Position numbers and translations under genes: made by a program
DNA from: Actinomadura oligospora ATCC 43269
GTDB taxonomy: Bacteria > Actinomycetota > Actinomycetes > Streptosporangiales > Streptosporangiaceae
NCBI RefSeq assembly: GCF_000518265.1
Contig: NZ_JADG01000010.1
Location: 62,001 to 126,000 of the forward strand
Length of the DNA: 64,000 nt
Direction: 5' to 3'
Shown here: positions 51,040-59,153 of the stretch, one piece after another
How positions within the stretch are numbered: the first letter of the stretch is position 1
How the letters are laid out: every line of letters starts with the position of its first letter
Notes under the pieces: model-generated
What the model was told of the DNA's origin: nothing
What the model saw: the letters and a program-made list of their open reading frames with translations, nothing else
Database searches by the model: none

Positions 51040-51495
51040 ACGCCGTAACTCTGGAGTAATTGCATCATCCCCACCCGGACCTACCTGAGGCACGCCGGGG
51101 CGGAGGCCGGAAGAAGAGGGCAGGCTAAGCAACCCCCCGCTTTGTTGGGTTATCGGCCGTGACCGCCGACGGCTGTCCGCAGGCTCGTGGTCCCCCATGA
51201 CTGTCGGTTACGGCACGTCTTCACCTGCCCTGGCGCGGCACGGCTGTGGCGACCGCAGGGGTGCCCGTGCGCCCGTCGGCGGCTTCACAATCGGTAACCG
51301 AGTCTCCCGACTTCGAGCGGAGCCCCGTGCCGCATCGCGCCGGGCGGGCCCTCGGATGGACGGGGCTTTGATCAGGCCGATCCGCTGGAGGCGGTCGTGG
51401 CCTACCACAGGTCTGGACGGTGCTCCGGCGCGAGACCGGAACACCGTGACACCCGACGAACGGCGGCCAGTCGACTGCCGTTCAGAGCAGGAGTG
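51040..51495. other. Intergenic region upstream of small secreted protein
   Basis: 456 bases. The first 30 are AT-richer and could hold a promoter for the minus-strand hypothetical gene. Open frames on the plus strand here have no domain content. Nothing else supported. Confidence 0.35.
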
Positions 51496-51702
51496 ATGAA
51501 GATGAGTCCTCGTCTCGCCGCGGTCGTCCTGGCCGCCGCCAGCGCGCTGCCCATCACCTTGACGGCCGCCTCGGCCCACGCCACCGTTCGCACCGCCCCG
51601 ACTGACATCTCCTTGCAGGAATGCCTGGCCGCAGGAGGCCATGCCAGTGCGGACGGTACGACGTGTGTGGGGGGCATTCTCGACGGCGTGAGGATCAGCT
51701 GA
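51496..51702 (+). CDS. Small secreted two-cysteine protein
   Basis: 68 residues from the ATG at 51496, with GCAGGAG upstream. Signal peptide about 1-29 (RLAAVVLAAASALPITLTAA, cleavage near SAHA). The mature peptide of about 40 residues contains Cys in LQECLAAGGHASADGTTCVGG, probably one disulfide, and ends VRIS. Could be a secreted signal or defence peptide; no family recognised. Confidence 0.65.
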   Translation: MKMSPRLAAVVLAAASALPITLTAASAHATVRTAPTDISLQECLAAGGHASADGTTCVGGILDGVRIS

Positions 51703-51760
51703 CGACAGGACGAGCCCGCCCGGCGAAAGCGGTCGCGGCACGTGGCGCGCGGGTGGCTGG

Positions 51761-51970
51761 ATGTGCGGGCGGTTGGCGCTCAGGTGCTGGGCGTGGGTGA
51801 CGGCGCGTGCCCTGCCGGTGGACACGGACGTGGTGGATCTGGGCGTGTCGGAGCTGGTGACGAATTCCGTGCGGCATACCGCGTCCGGTCGTGAGGGTGG
51901 CGGTGTGGACGTGGCGATGCACATGGTTCACGCGTCGGAGGGGGTGTGGGCGAGACCGAGTGTTCCTTAG
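51761..51970 (+). pseudogene. Fragment of an anti-sigma-like ATP-binding protein
   Basis: The stretch ALPVDTDVVDLGVSELVTNS-VRHT is the N-box helix of SpoIIAB/RsbW-like HATPase proteins (ELVTNxxRH). The following G-boxes are absent, since the frame ends after AMHMVHASEGVWARP. No ribosome site is visible, and upstream DNA looks like the frameshifted N-terminus of the same protein. Probably a decayed remnant. Confidence 0.5.
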
Positions 51971-52626
51971 TGGCGAAGACGGTTGAGGGTGGCGGTCAGG
52001 TCGGAGGCGACCCGCCGGGCGCGGTTCTGCTGATCGACCGCTCGATCGTGGGCGTTCTCGTCGGCATCGCCATTGAAGGTGGTCACCAGCACCGTCACGT
52101 TCTGCACGCGGAGCAGGACGTAACTGGCGTCGACGGGACCGAGTGTGTCGTCGGTCGAGGCGTAGGCATCGTCGCCGAACGCGGCCCGTTTCCATGTCTT
52201 GCCGCCCGGACGGCTCCGCTTCACCTCGGCGAACGACCCACTCGCGATGGCGGTGGCGTCCCGTCTGATGGTCGGGTGGCACCATTGGAGATTGATCTCG
52301 GTCCAGTCGGGCTGCGCTTTCCTGGACGGCGCGTCGAGACGGCAGAGCCATTTGTCCAAGTCCGGGCCGGTTTGCACCAGTTGGCACTCGGATTCCTTGT
52401 TGGTGCCGTACCGCAGGGCCTTACGCAGCGCAGGGGACAGCAGTCGGCGCAGGTCGGGAGCGGACTGGATCTCACCTGGACGGAACGTCGGTTGCGCGGT
52501 GGGAGACGTCGGGGAGGGCGCCACGCGCCTCGGGGAGTCGGATCCTGAAGCGCAGCCCGTCACAGCGCTGAGCGTGAGCGCCCCGGCGAGTAGCAGTCCG
52601 GGTGCGTGGGGGCGGGAAAGTTTCAC
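51967..52626 (-). CDS. Lipoprotein of unknown function
   Basis: 219 residues from a GTG at 52626. Lipoprotein signal: LLLAGALTLSAVTGCASGSD with the lipobox Cys near residue 23, then a Ser/Pro/Thr-rich linker. The mature domain has cysteines in ESECQLVQ, WLCRLDAP and NLQWCHPT, and ends ARRVASDLTATLNRLR. Likely an outer-membrane-facing soluble domain anchored to the cytoplasmic membrane. I do not recognise a DUF. Confidence 0.75.
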   Translation of the reverse strand: MKLSRPHAPGLLLAGALTLSAVTGCASGSDSPRRVAPSPTSPTAQPTFRPGEIQSAPDLRRLLSPALRKALRYGTNKESECQLVQTGPDLDKWLCRLDAPSRKAQPDWTEINLQWCHPTIRRDATAIASGSFAEVKRSRPGGKTWKRAAFGDDAYASTDDTLGPVDASYVLLRVQNVTVLVTTFNGDADENAHDRAVDQQNRARRVASDLTATLNRLRH

Positions 52627-52945
52627 GTGAGCACGACGGATTCGCAGCGGAACTCCCTGATCAGGACGGGGCTGCCAGCAAGGGATGCTTGATTTCCAGC
52701 ACGACACCGGCGCGCTGGCGGATGCGCACTGGGTTGGGACTAGGACGACGACCGGTTGCTGCGGGTTCCAGCGAATCAAGGCCCGAAAAGCCTGCGCTCA
52801 ATCAGGGACACAAGAGTTGCGGCTCATAGCGACCATGCTGGCTGGGACACCTTGAACTCCGGCGAGTGATGTCGGCCTGCAGGCGGCTCAGCGTCAACCT
52901 CGCGGGGCCCGCTCGCCTTGTGACGGGCGGGCCCTACAGTGTGTG
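52627..52945. other. Intergenic region without recognised features
   Basis: 319 bases between the lipoprotein start and the stop of the leucine-rich repeat gene; both are on the minus strand. No gene or clear hairpin seen. The lipoprotein promoter should lie near 52640-52720. Confidence 0.35.
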
Positions 52946-53869
52946 TCAGAAGTCTCGGCCGTCTTCGACGTAGTTGAAGACTTCCTCGTCGAACGGGCCG
53001 TGCCATTCGCCGTGTTCGTCGCGGAGGTTGAGTTCGGTGGTGGGGAGGGCGGTTCGCAGGCGGTCCATCATGGCGTCGGAGAGGTAGTGGTGGTGGAGGT
53101 CGAGGTGTTCGAGGTGGGTGAGGGGCTGGCCGGTGAGGAGGGCTTCGGCGCCTCGGTCGCTGAAGGTGCCTCGGGCCAGGCTCAGTCGGCGGAGGCGGGC
53201 GACTACGGGCGCGGTCGCGATCTCCTCGGCGATCTCGTCCTGGACGCCGCTGTTCTCCAGGGCGAGGGAACGCAGTGACGGCAGCCTCTCGCCCGTGAGG
53301 ACGGCCCCCAGGTCGCGCTCGTCGGCGACCTCGACCCGATCGTCTTCGACGCCGAGCCACACGTCGAGGCGTTCCAGCGCGGGAAGGTCGCTGGCCGCGA
53401 TCGCGCGTATGACCTTGCCCGGCAGGTTGCACGACTCCACCCGCAGCGTTCGCAACGCCTCGTGCCGGACGGGCTGGAACTCCAGGTCGAACTTCCCCCG
53501 GACGTCCAGCCGCTGGAGTTCCGGGAAGCGTTCGAGGACGGGCGTGAAGTCGTCGGAGCTCTGCAGGAGGTTGAAGTCCTCCTCGTGGCCGAGCGACAGG
53601 GCCCGCAGCCGGGGGAACCGGTCGGCGAAGCCGGTCAGGATCTCGGCGCCGGTCGGCCCGTCCCATCCGGGGAAACCGAGGAGAAGCGCGGTCACCTCGG
53701 TGCTGTCGACCTTGTCGAGGAACGACTCGAAGAGCTCGGAGAGCTCCGGCGGCCCGGAGATCTCGCCGACCAGATGCCAGGCCGCCTCGTTCGCGGCGAC
53801 GCCGCCTTTATGGTCCGAAGAGAAGTCCACCACGGGCTGGCCGTGGAAGCTTTTCCGGCGTTCGCGCAT
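52946..53869 (-). CDS. STM4015-family leucine-rich repeat protein
   Basis: 307 residues from the ATG at 53869. N-terminal HGQPVVDFSSDHK is typical of the family. Leucine-rich repeats run from about residue 85 (FPRLRALSLGHE, FPELQRLDVRGKF, LPALERLDVWLG, LPSLRSLALENSG, LARLRRLSLA-like, LTHLEHLDLHHHYLS). The conserved C-terminus is FDEEVFNYVEDGRDF. Probably a protein-binding scaffold encoded beside other STM40xx-type genes. A 19-residue paralogous C-terminus lies just upstream. Confidence 0.85.
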   Translation of the reverse strand: MRERRKSFHGQPVVDFSSDHKGGVAANEAAWHLVGEISGPPELSELFESFLDKVDSTEVTALLLGFPGWDGPTGAEILTGFADRFPRLRALSLGHEEDFNLLQSSDDFTPVLERFPELQRLDVRGKFDLEFQPVRHEALRTLRVESCNLPGKVIRAIAASDLPALERLDVWLGVEDDRVEVADERDLGAVLTGERLPSLRSLALENSGVQDEIAEEIATAPVVARLRRLSLARGTFSDRGAEALLTGQPLTHLEHLDLHHHYLSDAMMDRLRTALPTTELNLRDEHGEWHGPFDEEVFNYVEDGRDF

Positions 53870-53924
53870 CGACGTGTCCTCTTCCGCTGTCGTTCGGGAG
53901 CTTTCGGTGCAAGGGCAGTGCGTG

Positions 53925-53984
53925 TTAGAAGTCCCGGCCGTCCGCCACGAAGTTGAAGACCTCTGCGAATTCCTGCTGGGTCAG
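53925..53984 (-). pseudogene. C-terminal remnant of a second STM4015-like protein
   Basis: Reads LTQQEFAEVFNFVADGRDF then a stop, closely matching the last 15 residues of the intact neighbour (EEVFNYVEDGRDF). It begins inside the stop codon region of the WD40-like gene in another frame. The rest of the paralogue is missing, so this is the scar of a deletion or gene replacement. Confidence 0.75.
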
Positions 53985-54976
53985 GGGGTGAGGTTCCAGA
54001 TGCGGACGATGCCGTCCCGGCCGCCGGTCACGGCCACCGGACGGCCCTGGAACCAGGTCGTGACGACCGTCCTGCCGCTGCCCTTGTCGCCGTTCAGGAC
54101 GGGGCCTTCCGGGAGGCCGGTCGCCAGGTCCCAGATGCGGGCGGTGCCGTCGTCGGCGCCGGTCACCGCGAGGGCGCGGCCTTCGACCGTGATGGTGTCG
54201 AGGGCCCGGATCGCCGAGTCGTGCGCCTTGATCGGGTCACCGGCCGGGAGACCGTCCGCGAGGTTCCAGCGCCAGAGCTCGCCCTCGGTGTTCGCCGCCA
54301 CGACCATGGTGTCCGACAGGGCGACGGTGAGCAGTCCCGCACCGGTGAGCGTGTGGAGCGACTCGGCACGTTCCAGGGCGCTGACCTGGACCTCGTCGCG
54401 GGACACCGACGCGACGAGCAGCCGTCCGCCGACTCGGGCGACCACCGCGTCGTCCATGTCGTCGGAGTTCGCGGGAAGCTCCCGCCGCCGCTCCTCGAGC
54501 CACTCGGGGGAGGACGGGTCCCAGTCGAAGTGGTCGGGGGACACGCGGCCCGCGAGGAGGGCCAGGCGTCCGTCGAGGACGGTGGTGTCCAGGGCGTGGA
54601 CGCCGGGGTGGCCGATCATCGCGCCGCTCAGCAGCTCGCCGCTCATCAGGTCCCACAGGGCCGGGCCCTGGTGGTGGCCGCCCGTCGCGACCACGACGCG
54701 TCCGCCGACTGCCTCGGCTCCGAGGAACATGAAGTCGGGCATGAGCGAGGGGTCGTCCTCGTCCTCGTCCTCTTCGTCGTCTTCCTCGTCGTACTCGCGG
54801 AGCCGGTCCAGAGGACGCTCGGTCCACTCGTCCTTGAGCGGCTCCCACGTCCAGACGTCGTCCCCGTGAGCGGTGCACACCACCAGGGGGCGGCCCTCGA
54901 ACTCGACCACGGCGAGATCCTCGATGGTGCTCTCGGACGGCAGGGCCCCGCTGTTGAACAGACGTTCGATCGACAT
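53981..54976 (-). CDS. WD40-like beta-propeller protein
   Basis: 331 residues from the ATG at 54976. Repeats ending in W-D or W-N are visible: GEGELWRWNLADG-type NTEGELWRWNLADGLPAG, GADDGTARIWDLATGLPEG, GGRDGIVRIWNLTP. Earlier blades are degenerate (GDDVWTWEPLKDEW, GGHHQGPALWDLMSGELL). An Asp/Glu run (EEDDEEDEDEDDP) interrupts blade one. Likely a seven-bladed scaffold. Its 3' end abuts the STM4015 remnant. Confidence 0.85.
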   Translation of the reverse strand: MSIERLFNSGALPSESTIEDLAVVEFEGRPLVVCTAHGDDVWTWEPLKDEWTERPLDRLREYDEEDDEEDEDEDDPSLMPDFMFLGAEAVGGRVVVATGGHHQGPALWDLMSGELLSGAMIGHPGVHALDTTVLDGRLALLAGRVSPDHFDWDPSSPEWLEERRRELPANSDDMDDAVVARVGGRLLVASVSRDEVQVSALERAESLHTLTGAGLLTVALSDTMVVAANTEGELWRWNLADGLPAGDPIKAHDSAIRALDTITVEGRALAVTGADDGTARIWDLATGLPEGPVLNGDKGSGRTVVTTWFQGRPVAVTGGRDGIVRIWNLTP

Positions 54977-55018
54977 GCCGGACGATCGTAGTCACCCGTG
55001 GACGCTCTGTCTGGAAGA

Positions 55019-56272
55019 TCAACATTTCGCCCGGTCGAGCAGGACGGCGGAGACGGTCAGCAGGGCCAGGCCCGCCCCGATCCACGGCAGGGACGCAAGC
55101 CCGGCGCCCGCGTTCAGGGCGGCGCCCGCGATGAGCGGGACGAGGCTGATGCCCAGCTGGAACATGGAGACGGTGGTGGCCCCGGCCAGCGTGGGCGCCT
55201 GCGACGCGAGCGTGAACACGCGTCCGTACAGGGCCGGGTTCAGGACGAAACCGGCGACCCCGAGCAGCAGCACCAGCGGGACGACGATGGAGGCCCGTCC
55301 GGCGAACGACGCGAGCAGCGCGGAGACCAGCGCGATGCCGACGGCTCCGGTCAGGAGGGCCTGGTGAGGGCGTCCGTCGGAGATCCTCCCGCCCCACGAG
55401 AGGCCGAGGAACGCGCCCGCTCCGAACAGCGTCAGGACGGCCGGGACCCACACGTTCGCGACGCCGGTGACGTCCCTCAGCAGCGCCGCCAGGTAGGTGT
55501 ACGTGATCATGTACGCGGCGGTGCTCAGCAGGGTGGCGGCGAACACGACCCACAGCCGCGGACGGCGCATCGTGCGCAGTTCGCGGCGGACGCCCGGCTC
55601 GCCGCCCGCGCGGGTGGCGGGCACGGCGGCCCAGGTCAGGACGGCGCCCGCGCAGGTCAGGGCGGCGACGGCCCAGAAACCGCCGCACCAGCCGGTGAAG
55701 TGGCTCAGCAGCGCCCCGGCCGGTCCGCCGAGCACCATCGCGAGGCCGAGCCCGCTGACGACCACGCCGGACGCGCGGGCCGTCCGCTCCGGCGGGACGA
55801 GCCCGACCGCGCTGACCGCCGCGACCGCGAAGTACCCGGCGTAGGCGAGCCCGCAGACGAACCGGGTCACCAGGAACAGGGTGTAGCCGCTGGTCAGCAG
55901 GCCGGTCGCCAGGGCGGCGGCGAAGAGGAGCTGTGTGGCGACCAGGGTCGTCCGGCGTGGCCAGCGCAGCGTCAGGACGGCCAGGGGCGGCCCGCCGACG
56001 ACCACGCCGATCGCGTACAGGGAGATCAGCCATCCGGCGGACGGCAGCGAGATCCGCAGGTCGCCCGCGATGTCCGGCAGGACTCCCGCGACCAGGAACT
56101 CCGAGCTGCCCATGCCGAACAGGCTGAAGGCGAGCAGGTAGACGGGCAGAGGAAGGACCCGGCGCGCGACGCCCGCCCCGGACGAGGAAGGGGCCCGTGA
56201 CGGGACGGCCGGATCGGGTGCGGAAGGGGGCGGTGACGGAACGGCCGTCCGGTCGGAGTTGGGGGAGTGCAT
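55019..56272 (-). CDS. MFS transporter (AraJ/DHA1-type)
   Basis: 417 residues from the ATG at 56272. Twelve membrane helices after a Pro/Ser-rich N-terminus. The helix-one motif FSLFGMGSSEFLVAGVLPDI is characteristic of AraJ-like drug/sugar efflux proteins, with motif A-like LTLRWPRRTTLVATQ between helices two and three and VTRFVCGLAYAGYFAVA following. Substrate unknown. It is followed downstream by the aldolase gene's own region on the opposite side, so no operon is evident. Confidence 0.9.
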   Translation of the reverse strand: MHSPNSDRTAVPSPPPSAPDPAVPSRAPSSSGAGVARRVLPLPVYLLAFSLFGMGSSEFLVAGVLPDIAGDLRISLPSAGWLISLYAIGVVVGGPPLAVLTLRWPRRTTLVATQLLFAAALATGLLTSGYTLFLVTRFVCGLAYAGYFAVAAVSAVGLVPPERTARASGVVVSGLGLAMVLGGPAGALLSHFTGWCGGFWAVAALTCAGAVLTWAAVPATRAGGEPGVRRELRTMRRPRLWVVFAATLLSTAAYMITYTYLAALLRDVTGVANVWVPAVLTLFGAGAFLGLSWGGRISDGRPHQALLTGAVGIALVSALLASFAGRASIVVPLVLLLGVAGFVLNPALYGRVFTLASQAPTLAGATTVSMFQLGISLVPLIAGAALNAGAGLASLPWIGAGLALLTVSAVLLDRAKC

Positions 56273-56379
56273 GCGCGGTTCTCCTGGATCCGGTGATCGA
56301 CATCGGATCCAGGCTGATTCCGCGCTTCACGCAACGGCAATTGCCGTTGCCGAAACCGGGATGGCCGAACGGGTGGGTG

Positions 56380-56949
56380 TCAGATCCTGGCCCAGGCGTT
56401 CGCGCGTTCGCGCAGGCCGCCGAGGTCGCCGGTGGTGAGGACGTCCCCGATCAGCGGCGCGTCCGCGCCGAGGGCGACGGCTCCGGCGGCGAGGTACTCG
56501 TGGGCCTGGGCGAGCTTGATGCCGCCGACCGCGACGTACTTGGGCTCCGGGAAGGGCTGGCGCAGCGCGGAGATGTAGCCGGGGCCGACGCTGGCCGCCG
56601 GGAAGACCTTGACGTAGGTCGCTCCGGCGCGGTGCGCGTCCCAGACCTCGGTCGGGGTGAGCGCTCCGGCGTAGACCGGCACGCCGTGGTCGATGCCGTA
56701 ACGGATGGCGTCCGTCATGACCCCCGGTGTGACCAGGAAGGACGCCCCGGCGGCGATCGCGTCGGCGGCGTCGGAGCGCGTGATGACGGTGCCCGCCCCG
56801 GCGCCGTCCAGGGCCTCGATCGCGGCGAGCGCGCCGGGGGTGGGCAGCTGGACCTCCAGCATGAGACCGGCGTCCATCAGGACGCGCGAGGCGGGAAGCA
56901 GGTACCGGTCGTCCGTTCCCCGCAGGACCGCGATCACACGTCCGCTCAT
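56380..56949 (-). CDS. KDPG/KHG aldolase family protein
   Basis: 189 residues from the ATG at 56949. Class I aldolase of 2-keto-3-deoxy-6-phosphogluconate type: VIAVLRG at strand one, LEVQLPTPGALAAIEAL with the catalytic Glu, FLVTPGVMTDAI, the Schiff-base Lys in ATYVKVFPAASVGPGYI, and VAVGGIKLAQAHEYLAAGA. Cleaves 2-keto-3-deoxy sugar acids to pyruvate and an aldehyde. Downstream of an SMP-30 lactonase on the same strand, fitting a sugar-acid pathway. Confidence 0.9.
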   Translation of the reverse strand: MSGRVIAVLRGTDDRYLLPASRVLMDAGLMLEVQLPTPGALAAIEALDGAGAGTVITRSDAADAIAAGASFLVTPGVMTDAIRYGIDHGVPVYAGALTPTEVWDAHRAGATYVKVFPAASVGPGYISALRQPFPEPKYVAVGGIKLAQAHEYLAAGAVALGADAPLIGDVLTTGDLGGLRERANAWARI

Positions 56950-57053
56950 GCCAGACCCCCGCCCACGTCAGAACCCGCCGCCCATGTCGGATTCTCCGCC
57001 CATGCTAGGCGTGCCGCTCGCGCCCCGGCCGCCGTCGCGGGCGTTGGCGCGGT

Positions 57054-57878
57054 TCACCGGACGACCTCCAGCAGCGCCCCGTCGAGCGGCCCGGCCTGGT
57101 CGCCCAGCGGACGGGACGCGGTGGTGACCAGCAGTCGTTTTCCCACGAACGCGCAGCTCGTCGGGTAGCGCACCGGGAGTTCGACGCGTTCCGCGAGGAC
57201 GCCGTCCGGGGTGTGGGCGAGCAGGACGCCGCCGTTCCAGACCGCGACCCAGACCAGGCCGTCGTCGTCCACGGCGATGCCGTCGGGTTTGCCGGGACCG
57301 GCGATCTCCGTGAACACACGCCGTCCGGAGAGCGCGCCCGACGGATCGACGTCGAGGACGTCGACGCGTCCGGTCGGCGTGTCCACGAGGTGGAGGCGCG
57401 TGCCGTCCGGGCTGAAGCGGCTGCCGTTGGAGACGGTCAGCCCGTCCAGCACCGGGACGGGTTCGCCGCCCGGGTCGACGCGGTAGAGGCGGGCCACGCC
57501 CGGGGCGCCCATCGTGCCGATCCAGATGCGGCCCGCGTCGTCCACGACGCCGTCGTTGCAACGCTCCTCGCCCGGGCCCGCCGGGACGGTCGCGACCGTC
57601 CGGCCGTCCAGGAGGAGGTCGAAGCCGTGCGCGACGAGCGTCCCGCCGGACGTCGGCCAGACGAACGAGACGGGCGGCCCGACCGTCTCGGTCCCGGTGT
57701 GCCCGGACGCGAGGTCCGTGCGGTGGACGTGCCCGCTGCGGACGTCCACCCAGAGCAGGCGCTCGCCGTCCCACACGGGCGCCTCGCCGACCAGCGCCCG
57801 CACCGGCCCGATGGCCTCGATCACCGTTCCCGCCGCCCTTTCGCTCGCCTCCCCGGGATTCTGCTCCAGGGAGATCAC
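57054..57878 (-). CDS. SMP-30/gluconolactonase-like protein
   Basis: 274 residues from a GTG at 57878. Six-bladed propeller lactonase with its metal ligands in place: Glu in VGEAPVWDGERLLWVD, Asn in GEERCNDGVVDDAGRIWIGT, Asn in GLTVSNGSRFSPDGTRL, and Asp in GKPDGIAVDDDGLVWVA. Hydrolyses sugar lactones using a divalent metal. It precedes the KDPG-type aldolase by 104 bases, so the two probably act in one sugar-acid catabolic route. Confidence 0.9.
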   Translation of the reverse strand: MISLEQNPGEASERAAGTVIEAIGPVRALVGEAPVWDGERLLWVDVRSGHVHRTDLASGHTGTETVGPPVSFVWPTSGGTLVAHGFDLLLDGRTVATVPAGPGEERCNDGVVDDAGRIWIGTMGAPGVARLYRVDPGGEPVPVLDGLTVSNGSRFSPDGTRLHLVDTPTGRVDVLDVDPSGALSGRRVFTEIAGPGKPDGIAVDDDGLVWVAVWNGGVLLAHTPDGVLAERVELPVRYPTSCAFVGKRLLVTTASRPLGDQAGPLDGALLEVVR

Positions 57879-57918
57879 GATTGGACGTCCGGCGCGTGTC
57901 CGGTTCCCGCGTCCGGTG

Positions 57919-58374
57919 TCAGGGGCGCGCGGGGTCCAGCCGGAACACGGTCGTGGACGCCGTGTGCGGCGCGATCTCCTCGAGCGTGGCGTCGGCCGCG
58001 AACGGCAGCTCCGGATCGACGTACCCGGCCTGCGGCAGGTAGACCGCCAGCGCCCGTGCCGCCTCCACGCCCTCGATCAGGGCGGCGGTGTAGCGGGCGT
58101 CCGTGCCGTCCGGGGCGTCGCGCTCGATCGTGCACGTCCCGGCCGCGGCGAGGTTGCGCACCCAGTCGCGGCGGCGGATCGCCGAGCACAGGTACAGGCG
58201 GCCGTCGAGCATCGTCACGTTGATGCCGAACGGCCGCGGCTCGCCGGAACGGCGTCCGAGGACGCTGACGACCCGCACCGCCGGTTTCCCCTCCTGGTAC
58301 GGCTGCACGGGCGCGGCCCGAACCTCCCTGATCGCCTGCGCCGCCGCTGCCCGCCAGTCCGTCGGCTGCTCCAT
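57919..58374 (-). CDS. Nitroreductase-like flavin/F420-binding split-barrel protein
   Basis: 151 residues from the ATG at 58374. Split-barrel pattern of the pyridoxamine-phosphate-oxidase/deazaflavin-dependent nitroreductase group: VVSVLGRRSGEPRPFGINVT, RLYLCSAIRRRDWVRNLAAA, GTCTIERD. Members use FMN or F420 to reduce quinones, nitro compounds or other electrophiles. Divergent from a TetR regulator over two palindromic sites, so it is probably inducible. Confidence 0.82.
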   Translation of the reverse strand: MEQPTDWRAAAAQAIREVRAAPVQPYQEGKPAVRVVSVLGRRSGEPRPFGINVTMLDGRLYLCSAIRRRDWVRNLAAAGTCTIERDAPDGTDARYTAALIEGVEAARALAVYLPQAGYVDPELPFAADATLEEIAPHTASTTVFRLDPARP

Positions 58375-58396
58375 GACACATCCTCCCCACGATAAA

Positions 58397-58449
58397 CCGG
58401 ACCGGCGGTCCGGATTTCCCGCCCGGTACGATACGGACCACCGGTCCGG
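58397..58449. promoter_or_regulatory. Twin palindromic operators for a TetR regulator
   Basis: Site 1 at 58397-58413 is CCGGACCGGCGGTCCGG; site 2 at 58433-58449 is ACGGACCACCGGTCCGG. Both are 7-bp arms around three bases and their centres are 36 bases apart. A TACGAT -10 box (58427-58432) lies between them. This layout, between a TetR gene and a divergent enzyme gene, is typical of TetR autorepression. Confidence 0.75.
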
Positions 58450-58466
58450 ATAAGCAAGGGGTAACG

Positions 58467-59153
58467 ATGACCAGACCCGAACACACGGACGCGCCCAATG
58501 CCGAACGACCGAACGCCGACCAGGCGGACGCAGTGAGCGGTGTGCTTCGCGGGGAGCGGGTGGAGGTGGCGGGCGGGGTGTCTCGTGGTGAGAGGGCGGA
58601 CGCGGCGCGCAATCGGGAGGCGATCCTCGCCGCGGCGGCGGAGTTGTTCGACCGTCGGGACGTCGGCGCGGTGTCGCTCAACGACGTCGCCGCGGCGGCC
58701 GGGGTCGGCAAGGGGACGGTGTTCCGCCGCTTCGGCGACCGGACGGGCCTGATCCAGGCCGTCCTGGAACCGCGCGTCCGGACGCTGCGCGAGGCCGTCG
58801 AGTCCGGCCCGCCGCCGCTCGGGCCCGGGGGCGACCCGCGCGAGTCCCTGCACCGCTACGTCGACGCGCTGTTCGACTTCGTCCAGGCGAACCGCGGCCT
58901 CATCCGCGCCCTGGAGCACCGTGGCCCGGACGCCTACTACGCCAACGACGCGAGCCGGTTCTGGGTCGCCGAGCTGGGCCGCCGCCTGGCCGCCGTCCAC
59001 CCGGGCGACGACGCCGAGTACCTCGCGCACGCCGTGTTCACCGCGCTCCGCGCCGACGTGATCGACTACCTGAGGGACGCCCGCGCGATGTCGCCCGAAC
59101 GCATCCGCGCGGGCCTGCACCGCCTCAGCGCCGGGTCGGTCCCCCGTCCGTGA
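58467..59153 (+). CDS. TetR-family transcriptional regulator
   Basis: 228 residues from the ATG at 58467. An unusually long charged N-terminal extension (about 48 residues) precedes the HTH: NREAILAAAAELFDRRDVGA, VSLNDVAAAAGVGKGTVFRRFGDR with the recognition helix. The ligand domain is Leu/Ala-rich. Likely represses itself and the divergent nitroreductase-like gene through the twin palindromes. Its 3' end overlaps the convergent MFS gene by 29 bases. Confidence 0.92.
   Translation: MTRPEHTDAPNAERPNADQADAVSGVLRGERVEVAGGVSRGERADAARNREAILAAAAELFDRRDVGAVSLNDVAAAAGVGKGTVFRRFGDRTGLIQAVLEPRVRTLREAVESGPPPLGPGGDPRESLHRYVDALFDFVQANRGLIRALEHRGPDAYYANDASRFWVAELGRRLAAVHPGDDAEYLAHAVFTALRADVIDYLRDARAMSPERIRAGLHRLSAGSVPRP

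Noticed and set aside
51197..51496. Plus-strand frame of 99 codons before the small secreted gene
   Set aside because: No ribosome site, no domain content and Arg/Pro-rich composition.
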